NCBI GenBank assembly: GCA_027186245.1
Contig: CP114500.1
Coordinates: 8,594,501-8,658,500, forward strand
DNA: 64,000 bases
From: Coriaria nepalensis
Taxonomy: Eukaryota > Streptophyta > Magnoliopsida > Cucurbitales > Coriariaceae
Direction of reading: 5' to 3'
Under the pieces are notes generated by a model. It saw only the letters and a list, made by a program, of their open reading frames with translations. It was not told the DNA's origin and did no database searches. Shown piece after piece: positions 45,190 to 57,573 of this stretch. The position numbers were made by a program, and so were the translations under genes. How positions within the stretch are numbered: position 1 is the stretch's first letter; each line of letters opens with the position of its first letter.

Positions 45190-45649
45190 TCTGATCATCC
45201 ACTAGGTCAAGTATATTCTGTTTTCATATCTTTTAAACATCTTTCCACCTACAAAATCAGAACCATAGTGTGTTTATAAAATGGGGTTCGGTTTTCACCT
45301 GCAGGTGAAAGTGCTGAAAGGTGAATTTTCCATCAGACTCTATGAGTGGTAGGAAGAGAATAAGAGAAAGCATAGAATAAACGCCACTAGCTAATTAATA
45401 ATACCTCCATGGAATAATTCTAGATAACTATGAATCATGATACTTCTCACTGTTTATATTGCTGAGGTGAGAAAACTGATGGAGAGACCATCATCATCAT
45501 TTCAAGTTCTTTAATGTCATATATTGAGCTTCAAAATAGTAGAATCAATCACACGATGCACGTTTGATATCATCTTAATAATTAGTAATCAATCTAATGG
45601 TGAGTGGGTCACCAACTTGGGTTTTTACTATTATAACAAGCTTTGACGT

Positions 45650-45650
<1 letters not shown>

Positions 45651-45680
<30 letters not shown>

Positions 45681-45681
45681 A
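45651..45681. repeat. (GAA)n microsatellite
   Basis: About ten perfect AAG/GAA units in the ALDH7 3' spacer. Confidence 0.88.
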
Positions 45682-46103
45682 CAAGAATGAATTATTTGGG
45701 TATTTTTAATCATTCATGATTAACTAATTTAATTGCATTATTGATTGTTATTTGTCAATTAATTAACTTAGATAAGCGAGAAAGCATATGGTTAAGTTAA
45801 TTGGGTGGAAGAATTGTGGATGCACGATTGACAACTACTCATGTCTAAATGCTCCATCCTTATTTCCGTTCCATTCTTGATTTGGGCTTTTTTTTGCAGA
45901 AACGAATCGATTTTATTTAAATTCTTAAAATAAATGGAACTCTTTAAACGTTAATTAAAAAAATTATTAATATTTATAAATAAATAAAAATTTTAATATT
46001 AATTTTTAAACAGTTGATAAATATGAATTTTTTTTAAATATTAATAATTAATATATAAATTAATTATATATCTATTTTAATAATATAAAATTATTTTTAT
46101 TAA

Positions 46104-46125
46104 ATATATATATATATATATATAT
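46104..46125. repeat. (TA)n microsatellite
   Basis: About eleven TA units within an AT-rich block. Confidence 0.85.
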
Positions 46126-46232
46126 TTTTTAAAATAATTTGAGATATTTTATAAGTGAGATAGTAAATAATTGTCTAGCTCGCGTAAGGGAGAGCCGGCC
46201 CTGTATTGTCTTCCTCCTCGTTTTTTTTTTTT

Positions 46233-46709
46233 TCACGAACCAGATAGAGTGGAGAAACAGCTTCCCGATCGAGCAATACCCGGTTTTCTGATTTCCGGGC
46301 CAGCCCGGCTCGGATTTGAAGGCGCCGACCTCGGAGAATCCAAACTCCGGCGAACAATCTGTCTCATCGCCGATATCAAATGCATCGTGGGGTTAGGCGG
46401 AGGACCGGCGGTTATAAACTTTTGGCAGAAGCTCATGTGCTCAGCCTTGGCTTCCTCTGTGCTTATTAGTTTCTCAGACGACCGCCGTTTAATCTCGTCA
46501 ATTACAGCCTCGCCGCAAAGCCCACATATCCATTTTCTGTTGAACCGCTCCCTGACCCGGTTTATGTACGCCGGCGTGCACTCTTCGATGAGCCCACAGC
46601 ATTCGCATTTCGCGAACTCGACTTCGATTTGGGCCATAAGTTTCGTCGGCTGGGTTGTGGTTTCTGCGCTTGATGTCGCCATTGGATCACTGATTATCGT
46701 TGCAGACAT
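46233..46709 (-). CDS. DUF1677 family protein
   Basis: Single-exon gene for 158 residues on the minus strand. Seen: the DUF1677 signature with its cysteine pairs, KCECCGLIEECTPAYI near residues 33-49 and WICGLCGEAV near 60-70, consistent with a small zinc-binding fold; then an acidic/basic helical stretch (IDEIKRRSSEKLISTEEAK) and a Ser/Pro-rich C-terminus. Known: a plant-specific family with no settled biochemical function; some members have been linked to ABA or senescence signalling. The ATG at 46709 gives the usual short polar N-terminus before the Cys motif. The upstream flank looks like a leader, perhaps with a 5' UTR intron, but this is not certain. Confidence 0.85.
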   Translation of the reverse strand: MSATIISDPMATSSAETTTQPTKLMAQIEVEFAKCECCGLIEECTPAYINRVRERFNRKWICGLCGEAVIDEIKRRSSEKLISTEEAKAEHMSFCQKFITAGPPPNPTMHLISAMRQIVRRSLDSPRSAPSNPSRAGPEIRKPGIARSGSCFSTLSGS

Positions 46710-49257
46710 TGCTGAAATATGAGAAATCGCCTGACAAAGAAATACAGTAACAAATCTAAAATAATCACAAGAAAAAACAAAAGTATATGACTTTTCTAGA
46801 ATTAGAAGAAAGAAAATAACTTACCAGGAAGCAGCAGAAGCAGAGCAATATACTCTGTTTTTTCCTGGAAATATGTCCGACTCTGCTTCTGCTACTCTGA
46901 ACTTTCCAGAAACTTGGAAGAAAATGAATTCTCTCTCTCTTTTTTCCAGTCGCCTTCTTCTACCTTATCTTCCTCCCCAAATAGTAAAACTTCACCCATG
47001 AAAATTTATTTACGAGCGAATACAAATCCTTAACAATTGATATGGTCTTATTGATTCAAAGCAAACATTTTTTTAGTTTTTTTCTTTTTTGAGCCAATAA
47101 CTTGTTGAGAGCTGAGAGAGAGAGAGAGAAAGCTGATGATTGAAGCTTTAAAGTGAGCCGAGATTGGTGCTTACGGGTTCTATGCGTACCTGTGCTTATC
47201 AATTAATAAAGGATGTCATCGAAATCTAACGGATCCAATATATCCATGTAAGATTTTCAACCAGATTTCGTAATACGTCTCTACGGCAAGGAAAAAAATT
47301 AAATACGGCTCATGTATTTTTCTCTTCTTATCCTCATTTTTTCCTGAACGAAGCTCACGTTTTTTCTTTCTTTCTTTTCTCTTCCTCTCTTCACCCTTCT
47401 TCCTTCCTGTCTCCTTCCATATTCTCCAGCAGCTTCTTCCACCATTTTTTCCAGATTTCACAAAAAATCTCTCTCTCTCCGGCTCAAGATTCTCCTCTCC
47501 GTAATCTTTTCATTAATTTCAGTTGACTGGTTTGTGCGTGATTTGGTTTATTTTTATTGATTGCTTGAAGCTCGAAAAGAATTCAATGTTAAACTTACGG
47601 AATGCAAAGTAGTTAACAGCAAGTATAACCATAGACATACTGTTTCTTCTTGTACAGTTGAAGGATGCCTATCGAAGGGTATTGCAGGTTTCTGATCTAG
47701 ACATTCTCATTTAGAATTTGAAGAAGAAATTAGTAAAGTCGTTGACGTTAAACTTATCACAACTGATAGTTATAGTAAAATTCCCTTCCTCAGCTGATCA
47801 TATATATCTTCATATTGTTTATTTTTTCTTCATTAGTCTTATAGAAAGAGATCTTAGCTCTTTGGTCCCAACTCAAATCCTGTATCATCCCTCTTCTCTG
47901 GAGCCCTTCCCAACTCTGGTTATACTCCCTAAAAGTCAACAAGCAGTTCAGCAACGCATGTATCAGCTTATGCGCCTCCGCTCTATCAAAAGTCAACCCG
48001 AAACTCGACTCATTAAACGGGTCAAATTACTGCACCGTATCCCTCAACCCCCCTAGAACAGAAATCCAATGAATCATGCCCTCAACCCTCTTTCAGTACT
48101 TATGGAATTCAGAACTTACGTTGCACGCATTGTTTGTGAGGTTTTACATGTTTATTGTTAATATTTTATGTTTCAGATCATCATTCATCTTCATGCGTTG
48201 GAACTTGAATTGAAAAGCTTAAGATGCTCTATAAATCAAATCAGGGTCCACTCATTTGTTATACTTGTTATTGAATATGCAATCTGTTGTAATTCTACAG
48301 GTTTATTGCTGTAAACTTATAAACTGAACTGTATGTATTAATGTTTTATTATTATGAAAGGAACTTTAATGTCATTATTGCTATGAATTTGAAATTGAGA
48401 TTTGATGTTAATTTTGTATAGTTTAAGGTTTTATTTGAGATATGAACTGTATGTTTCATTATAGAATCAATAATTAATTATATACAAGTTTAGACAGAAT
48501 AATTTGGGCCTAAAGTTACCCGAACCCGCCCGTACCAACCTGAATCCACGTAGACCTGATTTTCCCCATTTTTCTTCACTCTAATCGGATTTTGGGTTTG
48601 GCCAAACCAACCAGCACAGACTGGATTTGATTAAAAATATGATCATAACCACGATACGCCTCTAAAATCCTTTGATGATGGATACAAATTTTGGGGAAGG
48701 GTATTAGGATCCACTATATTACCGATTTAGTCATGAGCATTATTTAGAACTTGGACGTACACAAAATTTAGAACTTGGAACTACGTACTGGAGAGAGTCA
48801 TGGCTATTTTGGTCATTATGATATGCTTCTCGTCTCCACAGTGGGATAGGGTCCATTTCTCAAAAAGAAAAAAAAAAGAAGAAAAAAACACCCATCTCTC
48901 ATACTTGGTACTAGTTTCTTGACTGAATAGGAGGCTAGATTTGAGTTTTGATATGACATGACAAGCACGATAAGATAGAAAGGGTACTCCAGAAACATAA
49001 CACTAGCATATAAACAACTCATTCAAATGAGATCAATAAATCAATTACAGAACCAATTCCCCTTTACAGAAGATTAAGACTTCAAAAAAAACTGTCAAAC
49101 ATGCTAAAAATAGACAATAGTAGTTGAGTCAGCCTACATCCAACCTGGTAAGTTCTTCGCTTAGTTTGGGGGGGAGGGGGGGGGGGGGGGGGCCGAACCA
49201 TTTCAGAGTAATTTGGCTTATGAAATGTACCATGATCAATTTTCTCTACAATTTAAT
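46710..49257. other. 2.5-kb region without a recognised gene
   Basis: It holds the DUF1677 promoter, pyrimidine-rich and CT-repeat stretches near 46930 and 47110, and degenerate AT-rich DNA. A 112-codon open frame at 47718-48056 starts with ATG only partly convincingly and resembles no family I know; I do not call it. A long G homopolymer lies at 49168-49192. Confidence 0.5.
49168..49192. repeat. G homopolymer
   Basis: Run of G with a single A interruption, about 70 bases downstream (3') of the lipase stop codon. Confidence 0.85.
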
Positions 49258-52186
49258 CTATAACACTGCCTCCTCTTCTGTTCTATGATGATTAGCAGAA
49301 GGCTCTTCCTTCTCAAGGTCTTCGATTAATTTCTCAATCTGTCTTCTATACGCTGGCATGAAGTGATCACTTATCATGGTTTGAGACAGCCTCAGTTTAC
49401 TATAAAGCGATCTCGGAGTTAGAAAGATACCAATATTAGTCTCAGCTGGATGGTCTGAAGCATGAGGAGAGGAGGAGGAGCTCTCATCAACATCATTCTT
49501 CTCACATGCTGGACTATCAGAGTGAAAAGAAACGATATGCATGATTTTGCCCGCAGGAAAGAATCTATGTGCTTCCTTGTTTTCCTGGGAAGATTGGTCA
49601 TTTCCAATGTCTATATCTGCGATACCAGCTGCTGCTTCCTCCTCCCCAGTTTCTACTGCCAAACGAGCCTCTTCACCTTTTATACCATCATAAAGCTCAT
49701 GCTCAATTTGCTGCCACAACTCAACTTCTGTCATTCTGTCTTCAGGTCTATCATAATCCATATTGTCTCCATCATCAAGCATAACAACTCCAACATCAGC
49801 ATCATCATGGACAATTTTCTCTGGATAAAAACATTCAGGTTCTGTGGTCCATTCCATTCTGTCTGAAGAAGATACAGGACAATCAATTGTCTCAGTGTTT
49901 TTTATGGAGGATTGAAGTAGAGGCTCAGAAATATCTGATTTGGAGGCGAAAGTTGATTTTTGATCACCCCCCTCTTCTTTGGAGCTTGGTCGAGCCGTGG
50001 CTCGTTGACGGGGACCAATGCATGACCAAGAAGACAAGTGAAGGGCAGGTTGGGTCCATGCTGCCTGGGCCATGCTCTGGGCTGTCCTCATCACTGCCTA
50101 TAGAAGTTAAATTAATCTATTGGGTTTATGAGTGAATATAATAATTAATAGAAACAAGTCCATCAATTATAATGCATTATTAACTACCTGCGTACCACTG
50201 GAGACTGGTCGTAAAATGGCCCCTGCCCCAGCAACTTTTGCTCTGGCACTGGCAATGGATGGAAGGCGGGAACCCAGAGCCGAGGCAGAACGATAGACTG
50301 TACTCAGGATTCTGGTACGCTCTATCTGATTTCTCAGATCATTTAGCCAAGCAGAGGCTGTCACCTGTTAAAACACAGATTTTAGGGGGGGAAAGGGCCA
50401 ATCCTCTCGAGGAACAACAAAAAGCATCAAACATTTCTGACAGTTTCCTATTTGTGAATTTGGCAACAAGAATTGTAAGGGAAACTCCAATTATATAATA
50501 TATAAACAAAATTCATTCTAACAAGGTTTTAACAACAGACCTCAACACGCAGGTCATCCACGGAAGCAGCGGAGAATGTAGGCACTAAATCGGCTCCATT
50601 TATGACAGAAGTTATAAAATCATTGCCTGATTCTGCCAATTCCCACGTCATGCAAGCAGCTGGGGCAAATGTAACACAAGTGGTTGTTGACAGTTCCCTC
50701 TGCTCTCGCAAAATATATGTAAGCACTGCTGCTGTACCACCACCCAACGAGTGCCCAACAATCTATCAAAATTCAGAAGAGGATTTACTTGTCTGCAGAG
50801 CCATGAACCATTAACTATACAATCCCAATATTCAAATATCCATATGGGGGGGGGGGGGGGGGTATCAGGAGATAAGTGGGAAAATAAATATATATATACA
50901 TATTATTATTCACTCGAGAAAGTTTTTGTGTCCTGTGAGTTCCCAACAGAACATTAACAAGGCTAATTCTTGGCACAAGATTGCACAAAAGAATTTGGAT
51001 TTACCATGCATTAATTATTTTTTGCGACCTTACTTCCAAAATCAGAAAACAAAAAATTCAACTAAGATACAACACGAATAAAAACATTGAAGAAGGCGAG
51101 ACGAGATGCAATAAAATTTTGACTGTATCTCTTTACCTTAATTTTATAACCTGGATGCTGCTCAAGTGCATTTATAAGACAATGTTTTGCAAGCTTTGCT
51201 ATCCACCGAGCAGCTGCTACCATTCCACAATGTGCATACCCCAAAACCAAATTGCTAACTCCTCCCTTGTGTACAATGCTATGATGAAAAGGAACCACAG
51301 CACCAGTAGCAGCCGTTAGAGTATCTTTGATGCTGTGTGTTCCTCGAATCAACAATAGCAAATGTTTTGTTTTGTGGTCAACTAGAATTGTAAAAGCTGG
51401 CTTCAAAATCTGCATGAAAAAGAAAGATAAATCACATAAGGAACTTAAAGGTTTGCATAAAATTGTATCTTCTAACTTATTGACACAGGAAATTCAGTAC
51501 AGATTATCAATCAAAACCCACTTGGCACATCTAGAGTTCAACAAGACTTACCCCCGCTTTAGCTTCCTGAAGGAGAACACTTTCCATGGAAAACCCAGTC
51601 TCCTTTAAAAACAACGGAAATGGCTTCTTTGAAAAATGCCAACACAATGTCAGCAAGGTTAAGAGGTCTCTAAGCTCATCACATATTTCAGATCCTTTGA
51701 GCTGTACACTTTCTTTACCGCCAAATATGTTGTGAACATGTAAGTTTCCCTGCCAGACATGGTTGTGCATTTACAAGCTTTTCCAATATATATAGGAGTC
51801 TTAAGTTACATTAGAAGGACTTTAACTCAATACAATTAGTAGAAAGACAGGGTCACAGGATATCATAATTGCAGCGGCGTAAATACCTGCCTCTTCAGTA
51901 GAAAATTAATTCCAAACGCCAAATCCCCAATGGGCCACTTCCCTAAAGTCTCGGAGTAAGTAAACCGAAGTGTCTCCGACAGAGTCGAAATAGCTTCCAA
52001 CCAAGTTGCAGGAGCTTGTATTAGTCTATGTGAGACTCGATCAACTCCTAAAGAAGAATCACCGGGGGAATTGACATCATTTGCATCATCATCGTTCTGG
52101 TGCCCGCTAGACTGTAATTTACGGTTTAATGTATAGTATAAAAGAGCAGCCGCTCCAGCTGCAGTTGCCATAGTTGCAGTTGCCAT
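49258..52186 (-). CDS. Class-3 lipase, diacylglycerol-lipase-like
   Basis: Six exons: 52186-51887, 51749-51552, 51409-51137, 50762-50541, 50364-50188, 50097-49258, giving 669 residues. Seen: a short N-terminal hydrophobic stretch (ATMATAAGAAALLYYTL), the Lipase3_N-type region, an RGTHSIKDTLT strand, the nucleophile IVGHSLGGG (Ser262), an Asp in NGADLVP (D315) and a likely His in KIMHIV (H577), completing a lipase triad. Between Asp and His lies a long acidic insertion rich in Glu, Asp and Ser (about 395-560). Known: this plant group (Arabidopsis At3g14075 by recall) carries Lipase3_N plus Lipase_3 domains and is related to mono/diacylglycerol lipases. Substrate is inferred only. The ATG is followed by an Ala-rich segment that could be a membrane anchor or transit sequence. 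Confidence 0.88.
50845..50862. repeat. G homopolymer in a lipase intron
   Basis: Eighteen consecutive G bases on the plus strand, inside the intron between exons 3 and 4 of the lipase gene. Confidence 0.85.
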
Positions 52187-53328
52187 GAATTTATGACCCC
52201 TAGAATCAGAAAAAAGAAAAAAAAAAAAAAAAAAAAAAGACCACAGAATTTACACTACAAAATGAATTGAGAATGATCATAAAACATTAACATCGAGCAA
52301 TTCCACTTTTTAATTGAAAATCAATGTGTAAATTTTCCAAACACACGAGAACCTCAATCAAAGAATTGAGACAAAAGGGTCATAGAAATGGAAAGAATTA
52401 AAAGACAAAATTACGAACCAATCCATAGCAAAATTGTAGAAGAAAGCAATCAAGAAAATCCAGAATTCTCAAATCTTCGAGACATTTTTTCTTTTTCTGT
52501 AGAAGAAAGGTGAGGAAGAATTATGATGACGAACCTGGCTCTGTCGACTATCTTCCCCACGAAGGCATCAAAGAATCTCCATTCTCATTATTCCAATTTC
52601 AATTTTCCGTTTCTTCCTTTCAGGAAAGCAAAACGCAAACAGAAGCATTTTTAATTCTTTAAAATCAATATTATTAGGTTATATTTTATATTTAAAAAAT
52701 AATTATTAATTAAGGATTTACTATTTAATTATTTAATTATTTAATTAATTAATTAAAATAATATATAATATATTAACTAAAATTAAATTAAATTAAATTT
52801 AAATGCTCTTATAAAAAGAAGAAAAAAAACTATTATTATTATGTTTAAATTAAATAAATAACGGATTATAAAATAACAGAAGGTTGAATTCAGTCTTCTT
52901 AACTTATATATCTTAATTTGTGTTATAAATAAAATAGTTGTATTGATTTTTTTGTGCTCAGAATATACAAAGTTACGACAAAATCCAACCTATTACCGAA
53001 GTCTAATGAGGACAAAAGGCGTAGATTTGTTGTTGTCTATAAAATTTTGATGTTCATATCTACAAATCTTAGTTTGCTGTAATAAAAATGGAAAGAGGGG
53101 TTAAGTGAAGAAGGTGCATATTATATTGCATTCATCTGAAAAACAAAAGTCATATGGAAGGGGGTGGGAAATGTTGTAGAGAAACATGTTGAGAGCTCTA
53201 GGAAACAGAGGAGTTGAACAAAAAAGAAGAAATTAAAGAGATAACATCATGCTCAAACAGAGATTTCATTGTTATTTAGGTATTCAATTTGATTCTGCAG
53301 AGAGGTTCTTGGCGCCCACTTGGTTGCT
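52187..53328. other. Lipase promoter and proteasome gene 3' flank
   Basis: Contains an A run (52213-52240) just upstream of the lipase start, an AT-rich block at 52680-52900 with ttaattaa-type repeats, and the 3' UTR of the proteasome gene. No gene seen. Confidence 0.55.
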
Positions 53329-55535
53329 TCAATCCCGTTCACTTATGGCCGTCAAGTGCTCGTCGATCTCCTCAGTGCTCAACACCCTGAAAACAGGACT
53401 GTCTTTTCCTACAACTCCTACCTGTAGATAGTTCGAATAATTTAACACCATTCAAATGTCACACACAGTGTACATTATAGCGAAAAAGAACCTAAATTGG
53501 GGGGAACACTGATACCTCGATCTCACTGGCCCTAAAGTCCTCCTGAAGAACTGATTGGAGGGCAGAAATTGCAGTCTATAAACAAAAGCAGGGCAGGATT
53601 TTAGAAGAAATGATTAGGCAAAACAACTTTTTTTTTTAAAGAGAGAGGACATTAACCTGCACAGTCTCCTCATAGGTAAAAGCCGGATCATTCTTCATTT
53701 TCTTTTCCAAGAAATTAATCGCCTCCTGTTCTTTTAATCCAGCACTTGTAGCCTGAAGAAGTAATGAGTAAAACACATGAAAAAGTTACGAAGTATAGAA
53801 CATAGTTGAAAAGAGAAAGATTAAACGAAATGATCATAAGGACGGAAATGATTTAAAACAACAATATGATCATAGAGGCAATTAAAACATCTCAGAGAGA
53901 AAGTCAACATACCATATCTCTATCTTATTTGAATCCTTAAGTTTCTTGAACATAATACTTGAAAACCATGCAACCAATTGTAATTATGAAATGGATCGTC
54001 TATTGGCATATTCACATTCTAATCCCATAAAGGTAACTAACATGGCTATTGGCATAGAAAATGCTATCAACAACAGTGTGTTATTGTCTTTTATTACATG
54101 TAATTTAAAATCTACAAGAAAAAAGAAAAGCCACAAAGAAACAAACTACACTAACCTTGTGGCCAAAGAAATGACCAGCTGGATCACATTTATAGAGTTG
54201 AGGTCCAAATTCATCATCAATGCCTAAAACCATAGCAACTATGGAAAACAAGGATATGAATAAAGGGTTAAAAACCGTACTTTAAAAAATATTAGACATG
54301 AACTAAAGATTTGTGATATGTGGATTTTCAATATGATATGTAGCCTTCAAAAGTAGAACAGAAACCCACCTACTCCAAGTGGTCTCATATACGCATGTTG
54401 GGTATAGACTTGTGATTTATCAGCAGTCCTACACAGAAAATAATACTGGCCTTAATTGAGCTGATAAGACACTCTTAAGGATTACAATTTACAAATACTG
54501 ATATCAATATACTGCAAACTTTGCATTTTGATGCATTAAGAAAATTTAACTTTACCATTTGGCCAATACATCTACAGGCATCTCATAACCATATTTGAAA
54601 CGAAATTCTGCTGCTTCATTCCTTGCTTGTTGAACCAAGGTTCTGGCATCAGCTGAAAAAAAGAAGGGCAAGGTGTTGGAATTCGGAAAGCACAACACTC
54701 GGGAAGGCCATATATAAGTTACTACCAGTCTACCGCACAATGTTCTACCACCTTGTATTGATCATACGACAGTTCAATATCGACAAGCAAGACTGTACCA
54801 TGAAAAATGCAATATGAAACAGGTAGCAAAAAGGGTATAAGAAGTGTACCTGTCATTCCGGTTGCTAACAAACCAAGGTACTTGGTTATGGGGAAAAGAT
54901 GTGTTACACTTGTCTGATCCAAGAGTTTGTCCTGCATTGGATTCAAATTAATATAACGAAGATCAGTAAAGCAGTTACTGTAAGAAATTCATTAATAAGT
55001 CGGACCAAAATGCTTACAGGGACTTTTTTCTGAGTCACTACACAGACTGAATCCTTCCCTCGCACTCCAATGGAGGTAATCCCAGCTGCCTTCACAGCCT
55101 TAAATGCATACTCTGTCCATTCAGAAACCCCAAGGTTTTAAAACGATAGATCATGAACAACCAAAGAAACTGTTAATTGACAGATTTAGATCCCTTCAAA
55201 GCCAATTAATTTTTGCAAGATATCAAACATAAGGCTTACAAGACCATGGGAAAACCATTCCTACTATGATTCTTAACTTTCTCACGATCAAATTAGAAAG
55301 AAAAACAAACTAATTTCAGCTTCATCACAGTAAAAAGGAAAAAAAAATGACAAAAATGAAAATAAAACAGCAAAAAAATAAATAAAACCCCCTTGTAGCA
55401 GGGTGATAGCTTGAATCGAAAGTGAATGTAGCTTGAATCGGCAAAAAAGTTGCACATACCGACTTGAAAAAGACGGCCTTCAGGTGAGAAAATTGTGATA
55501 TGGCGGTCATATCCACCTCCACTCCCCCGGCTCAT
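53329..55535 (-). CDS. PAA1: 20S proteasome subunit alpha type-6 (PAA)
   Basis: About nine exons on the minus strand, roughly 246 residues, the usual size. Seen: N-terminal alpha-subunit signature [20 protein letters not shown], then [93 protein letters not shown] and the terminus [16 protein letters not shown]. Known: alpha-6 (PAA in plants) is one of seven alpha subunits forming the outer rings that gate the 20S core; it is not itself catalytic. All exons remain in frame where checked. The start at 55535 gives the canonical [13 protein letters not shown]-terminus. A degenerate copy of exon 2 plus intron sequence lies upstream at about 55776-55862. Confidence 0.93.
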
Positions 55536-55775
55536 CGCTTGAAACTTTGTTTCTTCTTCGATGAAGACGAAAACTTTTTCGGCAAGAATACAGAAAGCGA
55601 GGTTGAGCAACTAACGTCGCAGTTGCAGTTACCCTGCTAAACTATTGTTCTTATTTTCCCTACTCCTCTTTCAACGTCGCCGTTTCAAGGAGTAGTGGAC
55701 CTGGGGGCCTACGTTCAGGAGGCAGAGCAGGCCCAATTAAAAATACTTGTATGGGCATGGTGTCTCTGAGGATTA

Positions 55776-55862
55776 GCCATTTTGATGCATAAAGAAAACT
55801 CTGCCTTCACAGCCTTTAATGCTATACTAAGTCCATCCAGAAACCCAAAAATTAAAAACGAC
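55776..55862. repeat. Degenerate copies of proteasome alpha-6 gene fragments
   Basis: Positions 55779-55799 repeat an intron piece at 54526-54546 (cattttgatgcat.aagaaaa), and immediately after it 55800-55862 resembles 55086-55148, the 5' part of exon 2 and the adjoining intron (ctgccttcacagcctt.aatgc). The two sources are about 550 bases apart but adjacent here. Confidence 0.6.
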
Positions 55863-57247
55863 TATACCCATCTCATCTGGGCTTTTGTTCCCGGTAGCCC
55901 ATGCTCAGGAGGCAGGTAGGCCCAAGTAAGTATCCTTGAGCTGCCTAGTGATTTTTCTTACCCATTCTGGAGTGCTATCGGAATATCATTGAATGGATCA
56001 TTGGCTATTGTTGGTCTTAACGCTGCCAGTTTAGACGAGGAGGAAATAGGTGAACTGGAGGAGGAAGTAGATGAACTGTTCGATAAGTTTTGTTTAGTTG
56101 TAATGAAGGAGTATGTCGTGGTCAAGTCATGGCGTAAACAGATTATACCACTTCCAGGAATTGATCAAGATATCTATTCTTGCAACGAGAATAGTAAACT
56201 TATACTCCAAAGATAGGATGATGATGGGTTTGTTTTAAGAATCTCTTTGAAGAATCTGTCTTGATGAAGATCTCAATTGTATTGTAGATGAAAACTTTTG
56301 TAATCCCATCAAGTATGTTATTGATATTATTTATTACCAAGTATTGAAACGTGTTATATAAGTCACGTGTTATAATATAAATCTCACACTAAACCCAAAA
56401 AACACTTTCTTCCCAAAAGACAGATCATCATGATGTCTTAGAAATGGTTGATGTGATGCAACATGTGTTTATATATAATGAACAAAAAGAAAGAAAGAAA
56501 TTGGAAAACTCATGGATCACATGTTTTCTGAGGGTAACCATCATGTGGTCCTACGAGATCCAAGATCAGTTCCCTTGGGGCATCCAACGGTGAAAAGCTA
56601 CGATAGTCTCATTCAATAGCATCATATGATTGACATAGCCCACCTAATTGGCGGCAGTGGTCCCGTATGTATCTGATTAATAATCTAGTCCAATTTTAGT
56701 GGCAGACTGTCATAAATTTGTTCTTAAAATTCGTGGCAGACAGGAAAGCATTCACTTAAGCTTTATACATACAATAATCAACTCAATCACCTTAATTACC
56801 GGTGGCTGGTAATTAACTACTATCACTTGGATTGAATCACATAAGGTCTTCCCCAATTAGTATTATGATAGCATATTACGTGTCGATACTTCATTGGTGG
56901 AATATTTTAGCATTAACTATATCAATCATGTCATGTCAGCTTGCAGAGTTTTTTTATAAAAAAAAGTCAAACAGCTTTTTTTAATTAGTTCTATTTTGTA
57001 GTTTCTAGACCGGTAAGAATCGTATGCTTTGCGTTGTCTTATCTACAACCGCATACCATTAAATTATATTCCTTAATTTATCGTTCATCTTTACATTAAC
57101 CGATCCTTGCTTGACACGTTGGTACAAAGAACCCGAATCATCATGCCTTGATGACTATCTCAATCTCTAGAGCGAGCTTATTTTGTAGTTAACGAAGGAG
57201 ACCGCAGACGAGCACTACCCCGGAAAACTAACGTTGCTTTTCTTCTG

Positions 57248-57274
57248 GGTCAATTGGTCAATTGGTCAATTGGT
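57248..57274 (+). repeat. Triple TCAATTGG tandem in the VWA gene promoter
   Basis: Three perfect octamer units (tcaattgg) about 300 bases before the start codon at 57574. Each contains the palindrome CAATTG, an E-box-like sequence. Confidence 0.8.
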
Positions 57275-57318
57275 AATGCGGTGAAAGATTATTGACTCCT
57301 CACTCCCGCCGCCTAGTC

Positions 57319-57324
57319 CACGTG
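57319..57324. promoter_or_regulatory. G-box CACGTG upstream of the VWA gene
   Basis: cacgtg inside tccacgtggaga, 250 bases before the start codon, possibly within the leader. Motif match only. Confidence 0.35.
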
Positions 57325-57573
57325 GAGACGTTTCATTGGGTTGATATTCCGCACTGGCAAAAAGAGACTGTCCCCTTCGTTTTCACTTTTCACTCAACTT
57401 CTATTCAAAGCGCAAAGAGCTGCAGCAGCAGCTTTTTACCTTCCTATTATAATGGCTGGCTACCACATCCACATTACTAATCTATTCTACCTCCTTTCTC
57501 TTTCCTTACCTCATTTTCTCTATCTCTAGGAACAAGTGTCTCCCTTAGATTTCTCCGGCAAATCTCCGACGAG

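Larger units (their letters stand above)
45190..46232. other. ALDH7 3' flank and spacer
   Basis: 3' UTR, a GAA microsatellite (45651-45681), an AT-rich block and a TA repeat (46104-46125). No gene seen. Confidence 0.55.
55536..57573. other. 2-kb region upstream of proteasome and VWA genes
   Basis: It includes composite duplicated fragments (55690-55930), an acidic 75-codon open frame at 55989-56216 that begins with TTG and matches nothing known, a CAATTGG tandem repeat (57248-57274) and a G-box at 57319-57324. No gene supported. Confidence 0.5.
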
